From the NCBI GenBank assembly GCA_035578155.1, contig JAPWDM010000003.1:19618916-19682915 (forward strand): a DNA stretch of 64,000 nt. Direction: 5' to 3'. The stretch is from Brachynemurus nebulosus. Lineage: Eukaryota; Arthropoda; Insecta; Neuroptera; Myrmeleontidae. The notes below the pieces were generated by a model. It made no database searches, was not told the DNA's origin, and saw only the letters and a program-made list of their open reading frames with translations. A program made the translations under genes and the position numbers. The first letter of the stretch is position 1. Each line of letters opens with the position of its first letter. Positions 23,901-30,725 of the stretch are shown here, one piece after another.

Positions 23901-26117
23901 ATCTAATTTCATAACACCGTGATGAGGAATAAAATAGCCTTTTGTAATTATTTCAGAGTCGCTGACTCTTGTCATATAACCTTTATCCAAATATTCCTGC
24001 AAAACAGAGCTATATTGCAATTTAAATTCAGGAAATTTCTCGAATTTTCGTTCTAACCATAGCAATCGTCGAAGTGCAGTTGAATAAGAATCTCCTAATA
24101 CTTCAGGATTCTGTTTAAATGGCAAAACTGTTTGATATCGACCCGAAGATTCACGAGTAATGGTGGTAGCATAAATTTCCTCGCACTCCATATCCTCTGG
24201 TTTGCTGAATTGTTTGGTTGGTATATCCTCAAGTTCCCAAAACTTAGACACCAAATTTTCAAGCGAAGTATCGACAGTCGTGAAAAAACTCTGCAAATCC
24301 TCCGAATTAACGACAGCTGGAACTGCACCCATAATGACGTAGCCCAGACTGGTTTCAACTGCAACAGGAGAATTATTCGACCCAAAAATTTTATTTTTTC
24401 CAAGCAAAATCGGAAATAGCTCAGCACCAATTATACCATCGATGTCACCTGGTGTACGAAAAGAGTCGTCGGCTAAAGGAAGATTTAAAAATTCCGATAG
24501 GGAATCAGTTCTCAGTTTCACATCTGGTAATTTATCTGTAACCTTGTCTACCAGTAAAACATTTAACGAATACTGACATTGTGGGTTGAAACGCGACGAT
24601 ATAACCAAACAAGATAAACCTTTAACTGTATTTCCAGTGGTGCCAAGTCCTTTGACCACTGAATTACAATTTCTAATTTCTAAATTTAGTCGCTTAGCAC
24701 ATTCGATAGTAAGAAAATTAGCCTGGCTCCCAGAGTCTAATAACAAACGAATTTTAGTTTTTACACCAAAAATATTGTGTGCGTTTACTATAGCCGTTGA
24801 TAATAAAACCGTCAATTTACGGGACAAAACTGTATTTGTAGCAGTAGAACAAAGAGCCGTTGTATTTTGGGGTGTGGTGTCTGAATCATTTTGATGTGAC
24901 GTGTCTAATTCAACATTTGAATTAGCATTCGCCTGTTGATTATTTGCACTAATGCTGAAACTTGAGTTATGAGAGAGAGGAATTTTAGAATAATGTAATA
25001 ACGAATGGTGTTTTTTCCCGCAATGTCGGCACGTAAATTTTGAACGACATTCTACAACCTTATGGTTACCTAAGCAATTTAAGCACAAGGATTTTTCTTT
25101 TGCAATTTTAAAACGCTGCGATGCGTTTTTTTCCAAAAATTTGGAGCATTTCAAAATAAAGTGTGCGGATCGGCACAATGCGCATTTGTCTTTCGGGGTT
25201 TGTATTACAAATGAGTGAGTAGACGTTCTATTTTTCGGCACTGAGGTAGTTGCCTTTCCCGTAGTAAATGTGGAAATTTTGGCCTGCTCTTTGACAAAGT
25301 CCAATACCTCCTTGTAAGTAGGAATTGAGGATTTTCTTCGAGAATTTTCGAATAATTTGTTTGCTTCAGGATCCAATTTCGACAAAAATAAATAGGCTAA
25401 CATATAATCTGCTAAATCCTGAATTTCTAATTTTTTCAAAGCTTGACACGCCGTGTCAAATTGTTCCAATAAATTATTTAATGACTGCGCATTTGTATTT
25501 TGAGCTGGTTTTAATGCTAAAATTTGCTCAAAATAATTATTTGCTAAGATTCTAGGGTCCTGGTATTTTTCAACAAGTGTTTGCCAAATTATTTCATAAT
25601 TCGACCCGATAGGGGGTAAGCCCGAACAGACAGACAGTGCCTTGCCACTCAATTTTCCTATCAAATAATGCATTTTATCAGTGTCTGATAGCATATTATT
25701 TTCATGAATTCGTGTACGAAAACACTCATAGAATACCGGCCAATTAGACATCGAACCCGAAAAACTGGGTAAATCCAGCTTGGGTAGTTTTGGCTGTGCA
25801 TCAACCATAGTATTAGTTGCAGTATGTTTCGACAGAACCTTTTCTGAAATAGCCAAAATGTGGCAGTAAATTTGATCAACCGCTTCTAATTCATGAAAAT
25901 CTGGAACCGCTTCTTTATTTAATTCCAATTTTACATCGTTAATTGCGTCAACAATTTCGTAAAATGCAGCTTTAGTTTCTTCTAATGTTTTAATGCGAAT
26001 TTTGAAATTTTCTAACTGTATTGGATTGTCTATTTTTTTACCACAATCCAGTAAATTTTGCAATCGAAGAAAATATTGTTGCTTTTTTGCAGTTAATTTT
26101 TTTAACTTTTGTTCCAT
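20982..26117 (-). CDS. BEL/Pao Gag-Pol polyprotein, intact (1,711 aa)
   Basis: One uninterrupted frame starting MEQKLKKL. Order of domains: Lys/Glu-rich coiled-coil-like N-terminus (about 1-60); a DUF1759-type Gag segment (about 109-250, PKLDLPSFSG); zinc-binding Cys/His clusters (about 311-375, CALC, CLNC, CRHC); aspartic protease with LLLDSGSQANFL (Asp near 461); reverse transcriptase with TADIKQMY (Asp near 791) and the active site YMDD (about 868); RNase H-like region with FADSCLA (about 1040) and DSTVALC (about 1117); integrase zinc-binding HTGPH...CNYC (about 1350-1390); integrase core with VDYAGPY (about 1412), VSDCGTNF (about 1477) and GIWESN (Glu near 1533); C-terminal DUF5641-type segment. 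Every catalytic motif I looked for is present. Gag and Pol are fused in one frame, as usual for BEL/Pao. It would supply capsid, protease, reverse transcription and integration functions. Confidence 0.95.
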   Translation of the reverse strand: MEQKLKKLTAKKQQYFLRLQNLLDCGKKIDNPIQLENFKIRIKTLEETKAAFYEIVDAINDVKLELNKEAVPDFHELEAVDQIYCHILAISEKVLSKHTATNTMVDAQPKLPKLDLPSFSGSMSNWPVFYECFRTRIHENNMLSDTDKMHYLIGKLSGKALSVCSGLPPIGSNYEIIWQTLVEKYQDPRILANNYFEQILALKPAQNTNAQSLNNLLEQFDTACQALKKLEIQDLADYMLAYLFLSKLDPEANKLFENSRRKSSIPTYKEVLDFVKEQAKISTFTTGKATTSVPKNRTSTHSFVIQTPKDKCALCRSAHFILKCSKFLEKNASQRFKIAKEKSLCLNCLGNHKVVECRSKFTCRHCGKKHHSLLHYSKIPLSHNSSFSISANNQQANANSNVELDTSHQNDSDTTPQNTTALCSTATNTVLSRKLTVLLSTAIVNAHNIFGVKTKIRLLLDSGSQANFLTIECAKRLNLEIRNCNSVVKGLGTTGNTVKGLSCLVISSRFNPQCQYSLNVLLVDKVTDKLPDVKLRTDSLSEFLNLPLADDSFRTPGDIDGIIGAELFPILLGKNKIFGSNNSPVAVETSLGYVIMGAVPAVVNSEDLQSFFTTVDTSLENLVSKFWELEDIPTKQFSKPEDMECEEIYATTITRESSGRYQTVLPFKQNPEVLGDSYSTALRRLLWLERKFEKFPEFKLQYSSVLQEYLDKGYMTRVSDSEIITKGYFIPHHGVMKLDSTSTPLRCVFDASAKTTSFVSLNDILHTGPKLQADVVEVFLNFRLYKIAFTADIKQMYLQIKIHPDHRRFQRILWRFSSNQQVNIYELNTVTFGVRSSPFLALRTLQQLALDEGGNYPFAAEIVKRCFYMDDLVCSVPDLDRAKIAYTELIQLFHSGQFELVKWAVNSDSLLEEIPQHLHSPKLVNFETDCLKILGLQWQPHTDRFIFQVRLIPQDCTKRNVLSTVARLFDPLGFLAPFTLLLKLLIKQLWELNLDWDDTPPLDVVSQWQRIKTEFPLLKGFYVPRHIGFCENYRTSLIGFADSCLASYGAVVYLRTTAPNGDTLVRLICSKTKVAPMKTLSIPRLELLAAYLLAKVLNFIIQTYSPYLKFDQIFALSDSTVALCWISAPPHKWATFVANRVAKIQELIDCRHWYHIAGKENISDCLSRGLTPSQLVNNSAWIHGPEWLLQEPSFWPISVINTENVDIPEKRITSLVVRAPDESPLLSLIDRCSSLPKLLRATVYVLRFCKIITSVGDISSADLENATLTLVKAVQRQYFFQEFELLEKNQLCSPRLRSLAPFLKDGLIRVGGRLKNSNLDFDHIHPLLLPKSHHFVNLLIDYCHRRNLHTGPHLVLSILRHKYWILSGRNAVRHRLKKCNYCFRFRPQATSPMMGNLPALRVSEAKPFLVTGVDYAGPYSVTMGRRRGIKSQKAYLCVFVCFATKALHLELASDLSTSTFLGAFKRFLARRGMCKTMVSDCGTNFIGAKNELDALYQLLHSKEHNQSIQAELLERKIEWKLHPPQSPHFSGIWESNVKAIKCHLNKAIGSQILTYEELNTVLVQIEALLNSRPLCWLSSDPSEPLPLTPAHFLTLSPLQYLPSIDLSSVKPSLLDRKRLLDSLVQSFWHRWRVEYLHDLQLRQKWNSPSHPVEVGTLVIIRQDNCPVLHWPLGVIEKVYPGNDGIVRVADVRTKAGTYKRPVVRLCPLPTQ

Positions 26118-26384
26118 TTTGTTAAAATCAAAATGGAAACTTTTGTAAACTGTACACTAAGCAAGATATAACGAGTGTAAAATTGTAATTATAAATACGC
26201 GCCAACTACTTATTATGCAATACTTTTATTAAATGCAACCGCGTGCGTTGATATGGTAAAACTTTCAAACAAATGTACTGTACGTAATGAAATTCGACTT
26301 TTGCCAGTTATACCTAAGCATAAATAAGCCTAAACTTACGCAAAATCAAAAAACCAATCCGGTTCGAATGGCCAACAAAAGGAA

Positions 26385-27098
26385 TGTACACGCCTAAATG
26401 GCTCTTGTACAAATGCCCCTTTTTGTAAACTAAATTTGCCGCTGGTTCATAAGCAATTAATAAAAATGTAACAAACGAAAATAACAAAGCATAAGGCTAA
26501 TAATATAATTGTATAAGTTATATGAGCAAAATTTTATTACTCACCAGTTGATATAGTAAATAGTTAATATGTGCGTAATTACAATAATCAGGTGGTAAAA
26601 CATAGGATAAAAGGAAAAAGGTTACCTGATTTTGTTGATTATTGTATTGACTGAATATTTTTTCTCGTCCATTCACTTGAACTTGGTTATTGCGTGCAGT
26701 TACAAGCGATCCAAACAAAAGATAAATTTAAGCACAGTTTTAAAGCAACAAAGCAATAGCACAATTTTAAATTAACGAAAGCAATATTTAGCACTATTTT
26801 AAAGTAACAAAGCAATATTTAGCACAATTTTAAAGCAACAAATAAACCGAAAAAAATAGCAATCAATTTTTAACATACAAAAGTCGAACTTCGAAAAATG
26901 CATACTGCATACTGCTGTTATTGAAAAAAAGCAGACAAAAAAATATCAATTCAAAAAAAACTTGCACAAACGTGTAATACGCTTTATGTGTGTACTACAA
27001 TAAAAACAAATATTAAAATTTTAAATTTAGGTATACAGTGTGCTGTATACCGGGTGCACGAAATACAATTAAAAATTAATTAAGTAAAGGCCTAACCA
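26385..27098 (-). repeat. 5' LTR of the BEL/Pao element
   Basis: 714 bp, identical by eye to the 3' LTR. It should carry the promoter and start of the genomic RNA. The leader between this LTR and the ATG at 26117 is about 270 bp. I could not define the primer-binding site: TTGGCCATTCGAACC follows about 9 bases after the LTR, but its match to a tRNA 3' end is not convincing. Confidence 0.95.
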
Positions 27099-27251
27099 AA
27101 GGTCATGTTCAACGTCAAATTCGAGGTCATTTTCTAGTTTCTCATTTCATCCCATAAAACTTTTGTCCGGGTTATTTTTCGATAAAGTCAATATTAACTA
27201 AGGTTTTGCGGGAGTTTTGCGGAGCTGTTCCGGAACTTTATGAACGCTCTG

Positions 27252-28067
27252 TATATGTAGGTATTGGCTCCACATGGGTAGGAATCGATTGAACAAAGTT
27301 AATACGAACAAGTGAAATGATAGTTCAGTGCTTAAAAAGTTTCTCAAAGGTTTCATTTATTATATAACCGACTGCTGGTTTTTTAGTTACGTGGTCCTGA
27401 AAAATCACGTAACTTATGCATTCACTCATAAGTCTTCATAAGTGATCATTAATTTCATATACACATCGGTGGCGCTTTCCACTAAAAAAAGTTAGGCAGT
27501 GAGATATTTTTCATTCAAACTTACATTATCAGTGCACCACTAAATCGTTGTAGTATGTTTGCTCTTGAATTATTTTTAGTTAAAAAGATGACCGACCGTT
27601 TTTAGACGGATTTTGGTAGCAGCACGTGATGGTAAGATATATATCATTAAAATCCATACATACCAACATACCTAAATCGATATTATACCGACACAATTAG
27701 ACCTACATACCGACACAACTAGATGACACTATATGTATACCATATAGATACCTGTATTATATCAGTCTATTTTTGTGTCGTTATCTAATGGTCTTCTACG
27801 GTATATGGTAATACTACCATCTGTTAGAAATACTATTTTGACATAATTGAATGCAGTACCTCGTATCTCACAAAAATAGATAATTCTCTGTTACTTTAAA
27901 AGTTTTCATAATTACAGTGGAAGTAATACCTACGAATGAATAAATTAATTCTATAATGCAATAAAAAAATTAATAGAATTAGAATTAGAATTTTTATTTT
28001 GTTTTAAGCATCCGCTTATACAAAAGAGTTTAATTATAATTATCTTTCTTTTTTTATAAATTGGTAC

Positions 28068-28068
<1 letters not shown>
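27252..28068. other. Intergenic sequence, no gene seen
   Basis: No coding region. TACCGACACAA(C/T)TAGA-type blocks recur near 27687-27725. The stretch ends in the (AAT)n that hosts the following retroelement. Confidence 0.4.

Positions 28069-28142
<74 letters not shown>
28069..28142. repeat. (AAT)n microsatellite, 5' target of the Dong/R4-like copy
   Basis: About 74 bp of ATA/AAT repeat directly abutting the 5'-truncated retroelement. A second (AAT)n tract lies at that element's 3' end, as expected for insertion into TAA repeats. Confidence 0.95.
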
Positions 28143-28900
28143 CACGTAAACTTTCTTTCACTTGGGCTTTCTTGAGAGCTAATGGACTTAAATCGGAAAC
28201 GGAGGACTTTATCACTGCAGCTCAAGATGGAGTGTGGAACACCTTAACACACCAAAAATATGTGATGGGTAATAAAGGGGTTTCGAGTACCTCGTGTCGG
28301 GCATGCAAAGCATACCCGGAAACCTTAATGCACCTGACTTCAGGCTGTTCTTATTATGCTAAATCCACCTATATCCATCGCCATAATGCAGCGTTGCGTG
28401 TGCTTTATTTTTATCTTCGTCATCATTACGAAGTTGACAAAACACCAGTCTTGCCCTACGATCCTGCGGAAGTAGAATCCTTTGTTGCCAACCAAAAGTG
28501 CAAGATCTTTTGGAACATGCCGGTTGCAACTACCAGGCAATTGAGCGCTAATAAGCCTGATGTTGTGCTCCAAGATTTAACATCTCAGACTATGTATGTT
28601 ATCGAGTTCTCTGCTCCGGCGGAAACTAACATAGTCGAAAAGGAGGAGCAAAAAAGGATTAAATATCAAGATCTAATACTCGAGCTGCGACAACTGTACC
28701 CGGGCTATACGGTCCACTTGGTCGTACTTATAATCGGATGTCTGGGGGGTATGCATAACTCCTTTGTGCGCAATCTTAACATCATTCCGGCTTGTAGATC
28801 TCACGCCAACATGTTAGCGGCGTCAATGCAAAAAGCAGTTATTATCGGGACGCTCCGCACGCTTCGGTCGCACGAGACGACTTTTTCCGGGAGTTCATGA
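28142..28900 (+). CDS. C-terminal part of a Dong/R4-like ORF: zinc knuckle and restriction-like endonuclease
   Basis: About 252 codons are open from the microsatellite junction to TGA; there is no native start because the 5' end is lost. Early residues include FTWAFLRANGLKSETEDF, a region that in this clade follows the reverse transcriptase. A zinc knuckle follows (C-x2-C-x8-H-x4-C, from CRAC near codon 52), then a YIHRHN motif. The restriction-like endonuclease signature is present: KPD (28553) followed by VIEF, with Glu at 28604-28606. That nuclease nicks target DNA to prime reverse transcription. No frameshift or internal stop is visible, so the copy is young or has been spared decay. Family placement rests on motif order and on the TAA target; R2 is less likely because the site is not 28S rDNA. 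Confidence 0.8.
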
Positions 28901-29155
28901 ACACCTTTGAACCCCATGCCCCGTTTAGAGCGGGTCCTCGAACATCCATTGGACCTGCCCTCGAATCTCCCACTGTTATGGTTTCGCAGCGAGGTTCGGG
29001 GATTTATTAGGTAGGGAAGACCAGGAAGGGGATGCTGTATGACGGACATTACGTACCTGACTTTGAAGTACCTGACCTGGTACGCTGCACGGACACTTTT
29101 TCCTCCGCCTGGGGGTTTTTTGAAGTGCAGTCGCGTTTCTTTCGTTAAATTCTCA

Positions 29156-29157
<2 letters not shown>
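28142..29157 (+). mobile_element. 5'-truncated Dong/R4-like non-LTR retrotransposon
   Basis: The last part of the ORF (28142-28900) plus a 3' UTR of about 257 bp that ends TTCGTTAAATTCTCAAA and passes into (TAA)n. (AAT)n lies at both ends. Bombyx Dong, of the R4 clade, is known to insert in TAA repeats, which matches this setting. The reverse transcriptase domain is missing because of 5' truncation, the usual outcome of target-primed reverse transcription. Confidence 0.8.

Positions 29158-29206
<49 letters not shown>
29155..29206. repeat. (TAA)n tract between retroelement copies
   Basis: About 50 bp of pure TAA/AAT. It is both the tail of the Dong/R4-like copy and the 5' junction of the next element. 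Confidence 0.95.
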
Positions 29207-29280
29207 TGCCCGCTGTTGGCGATGCCGCCGGGTGCTGCTGACCGCGCCATCCACCGGCAGCAGTACCCCAATTTTAACTA
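29207..29280 (+). mobile_element. Structured TAA-targeted element, 5'-truncated copy 1
   Basis: Only the 3' terminal module is present: GGCGATGCCGCC, the stem GGGTGCTGCTG...CAGCAGTACCC, then CCAATTTTAA and an A-rich/(TAA)n tail to 29306. It matches the 3' ends of the next five copies. Confidence 0.8.
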
Positions 29281-29306
29281 AAAAAAAAAAAAAAAATAAT
29301 AATAAT

Positions 29307-29386
29307 GCCGGGCATAAATCCAACCCCTCGTCCTCGTCGTGCTCGGCGGTAACTGCTAGCTGGCTAGCAGGCTAACGGGGCTATGG
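29307..29386 (+). ncRNA. HDV-like self-cleaving ribozyme candidate, copy A
   Basis: Elements fall in the order required for the nested double pseudoknot. P1 is GCCGGGC (29307-29313) with GCTCGGC (29341-29347); P2 is CCCC (29324-29327) with GGGG (29377-29380), extended by CCA/TGG; P3/L3 contains TCCTCGT; P1.1 could form from GG after P1 and CC in L3; P4 is CTGCTAG/CTAGCAG (29353-29370). J4/2 is GCTAAC, with C29372 in the place of the catalytic cytosine. P3 is weak in this copy. P1 begins on the first base after the AAT tract, where cleavage would generate the RNA 5' end. HDV-like ribozymes at this position are established for R2 and related non-LTR elements. Activity is inferred. Confidence 0.65.
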
Positions 29387-29475
29387 TTAGTTAATAAATA
29401 AGACAACACGAATTCATTTTGAACACATTTCCGATTGTTACTGTTTTTCGTCCCTTTTGTGTTTTTTTTTCTGCC

Positions 29476-30070
29476 ATTGGAGGTCCTTGGGGCCACCGTT
29501 GGTGTTGTTATGACCCCCACTGTGCTCCTGGGCAGTTTTTGGACCCCCAAGGTTACAGTGGGGTTTCTGTGATAAATAAACTGTGATGCTCAGTCTGTGA
29601 TGTCTTTATCTTCTTGTTATTGCTATTTTGTTGTGTTTATATTTCTGCTAGCGGAGGCTCTCAGAGTCTCCAAAGGTGTTTTGTAACACCATTTTACTTG
29701 TGGGTGGCTTTGCATCCCCTCGAGTGCAATGGAATGCTGTGATATTGTCTGTGATATTGTTATTGTATTCTTGTCTTTGTTACATTTGTCTTTGTTCTTT
29801 TTGCTAGCGGGGACTCTTGAAGTCTCCAATAGTGTTGTTAAAACTCCATTGTACTTGTGGGTGATTTTGGGACCCACGAGTGCAATGGAACTTTGTGATA
29901 TCTATTATCTGTGATATTGTTGTTATTCTTTTGCTGTTACGGCTTTGTTTTGTTGCTGAGTTTTCCTTTTTCTTCGCTAGCGAGGGCTCTTGGAGTCTCC
30001 AATAGTGTTGTTTAAATTCCGTTGTACTGGTGAGTGTTTTTAGGCCCACACGAGTGCAGCGGAAATATGT
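29476..30070 (+). repeat. Tandem hairpin-forming repeats in copy A, unit about 170 bp
   Basis: Three clear units start at GCTAGCGGAGGCTC (about 29647), GCTAGCGGGGACTC (about 29804) and GCTAGCGAGGGCTC (about 29977), with a weaker fourth before them near 29476. Each contains a small GAGTCTCC hairpin and a larger stem. In the second unit the larger stem is CCATTGTACTTGTGGGT pairing with ACCCACGAGTGCAATGG, 17 pairs including G-U. In the third unit the outer stem is CCGTTG/CAGCGG, changed on both sides but still paired. Confidence 0.65.
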
Positions 30071-30510
30071 AATGTTATGCCGTAGTAGGTCTGTTATTAT
30101 GGCCTTACTGCGGTATCGCTTTAATCCCTTATTGCGTCACTGATTGGCCAGTGGCTTCTCAGTGGCGTAATAAGTTCTCTCTGTGATATCTGTGATGAGT
30201 CTCTAGCCATATATTTTTTGAGAAATTTCTAGTCGGTTTCTTCCACTCCGGGGCCCTTTACTCCTCGGAGGGAGTTTCATCGTTGGTTTTCGGTCCTTGG
30301 TGGCCGGACGTTCTGGCTGGTGCTTAGCGTGCCGCCACTAAGGACTGTCTGCTCGTTTTTGAAGCCCTGGGATGGCAGGGCTCATCGGTGAATTTTATCA
30401 TGTGTATGTTTGTCCGTTGTCTATTGCATTTATGTGTTCCTGTCTTTATGTGTCGTTTTTATCAGTTTTTCCCGTTTTGGCGGCGCATGCCCGTCGATGG
30501 CGATGCCGCC

Positions 30511-30549
30511 GGACACTGCTGACCGCGCCATCCACCGGCAGCAGTGTCC
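30511..30549 (+). ncRNA. 3' terminal stem-loop of copy A
   Basis: GGACACTGCTG (30511-30521) pairs perfectly over 11 bp with CAGCAGTGTCC (30539-30549). Other copies in this array have GGGTGCTGCTG with CAGCAGTACCC at the same place. Three adjacent pairs differ on both strands while pairing is kept, which is evidence that the RNA fold matters. A likely role is recognition by the reverse transcriptase. Confidence 0.7.
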
Positions 30550-30570
30550 CAATTTTAACTAAAAAAAAAA

Positions 30571-30574
30571 AATA

Positions 30575-30640
<66 letters not shown>
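30571..30640. repeat. (AAT)n tract between copies A and B
   Basis: About 65-70 bp of AAT following an A-run. It is both the 3' tail of copy A and the 5' target of copy B, or the reverse, depending on insertion order. Confidence 0.95.
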
Positions 30641-30641
<1 letters not shown>

Positions 30642-30725
30642 CTGGGCTAAAATCCAACCTTCACGTCCCCGTTCGTGCCCGGCGGGCAACTGTTAGCTTC
30701 GGCTAGCAGGCTGACGGAGCTCTGG
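30641..30725 (+). ncRNA. HDV-like self-cleaving ribozyme candidate, copy B
   Basis: P1 is GCTGGGC (30641-30647) with GCCCGGC (30677-30683). P2 is CTTC (30659-30662) with GGAG (30716-30719), extended by CCA/TGG. P3 is ACG/CGT closing the L3 loop TCCCCGTT. GGGCAAC follows P1, as in the HDV ribozymes. P4 is an 8-bp stem CTGTTAGC/GCTAGCAG closed by a TTCG tetraloop (30690-30709). J4/2 is GCTGAC, with C30711 at the catalytic position. P1 again starts at the first base after the AAT tract. Differences from copy A in P1, P2 and P4 keep pairing. This is the better-formed of the two candidates. Confidence 0.72.

Larger units (their letters stand above)
20089..27098 (-). mobile_element. Intact BEL/Pao LTR retrotransposon
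   Basis: A 7,010-bp element transcribed on the minus strand: 714-bp LTRs at 26385-27098 (5') and 20089-20802 (3'), TG...CA termini, one long Gag-Pol frame between them, and a polypurine tract just before the 3' LTR. The host duplication AAGGT is present at 20084-20088 and 27099-27103; 5-bp duplications are normal for BEL/Pao. Identical-looking LTRs and an unbroken 1,711-codon frame indicate a recent insertion that may still be competent. No envelope-like gene was seen, so it is a retrotransposon rather than an errantivirus-like element. Confidence 0.95.
19778..27251. mobile_element. TA-flanked inverted-repeat element (about 0.46 kb) split by the BEL retrotransposon
   Basis: TA at 19776-19777 and 27252-27253 bounds ends CAGAGCGTTCATAAAG and its inverse CTTTATGAACGCTCTG. 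The first 145 bp or so (GACTTTATCGAAAAATAACC, GAACATGACCT blocks) mirror the last 150 bp. Removing the BEL insertion and one copy of its 5-bp duplication leaves about 459 bp, a normal MITE size. TA duplication and ends suggest a Tc1/mariner-type element. The BEL element therefore landed in an older transposon. Confidence 0.7.
29307..30560 (+). mobile_element. Structured TAA-targeted non-coding retroelement, full-length-like copy A
   Basis: This copy runs from the end of one AAT tract to the start of the next (A-rich from 30561, AAT to 30640). It has no long reading frame. It is a chain of stem-loops: a ribozyme-like 5' end (29307-29386); CCCCACTGT/ACAGTGGGG (29515-29563); three to four tandem hairpin repeats (29476-30070); a GCCGTAGTAGG hairpin (30079-30114); ATTGCGTCACTGA/TCAGTGGCGTAAT (30131-30171); TCCTTGGTGGC/GCCACTAAGGA (30294-30344); AGCCCTG/CAGGGCT (30363-30382); and the 3' stem (30511-30549). 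Linkers are rich in CTGTGATATT-like sequence. The AAT flanks and 3' tail suggest mobilisation by a TAA-targeting non-LTR element such as the neighbouring Dong/R4-like family; that is an inference. Confidence 0.75.

Noticed and set aside
26355..26376. tRNA primer-binding site of the BEL element
   Set aside because: TGGCCATTCGAACC has a TGG start, but a T-loop-like TTCGAA only three bases after it does not fit a normal tRNA 3' terminus.
26518..26718. 66-codon minus-strand frame, present identically in both LTRs (also 20222-20422)
   Set aside because: It lies wholly inside the LTR and is duplicated only because the LTRs are identical; BEL LTRs do not normally encode proteins.
28801..29271. 156-codon minus-strand frame with a poly-Leu run
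   Set aside because: It is antisense to the Dong/R4-like ORF and 3' UTR, and the poly-Leu is the AAT repeat.
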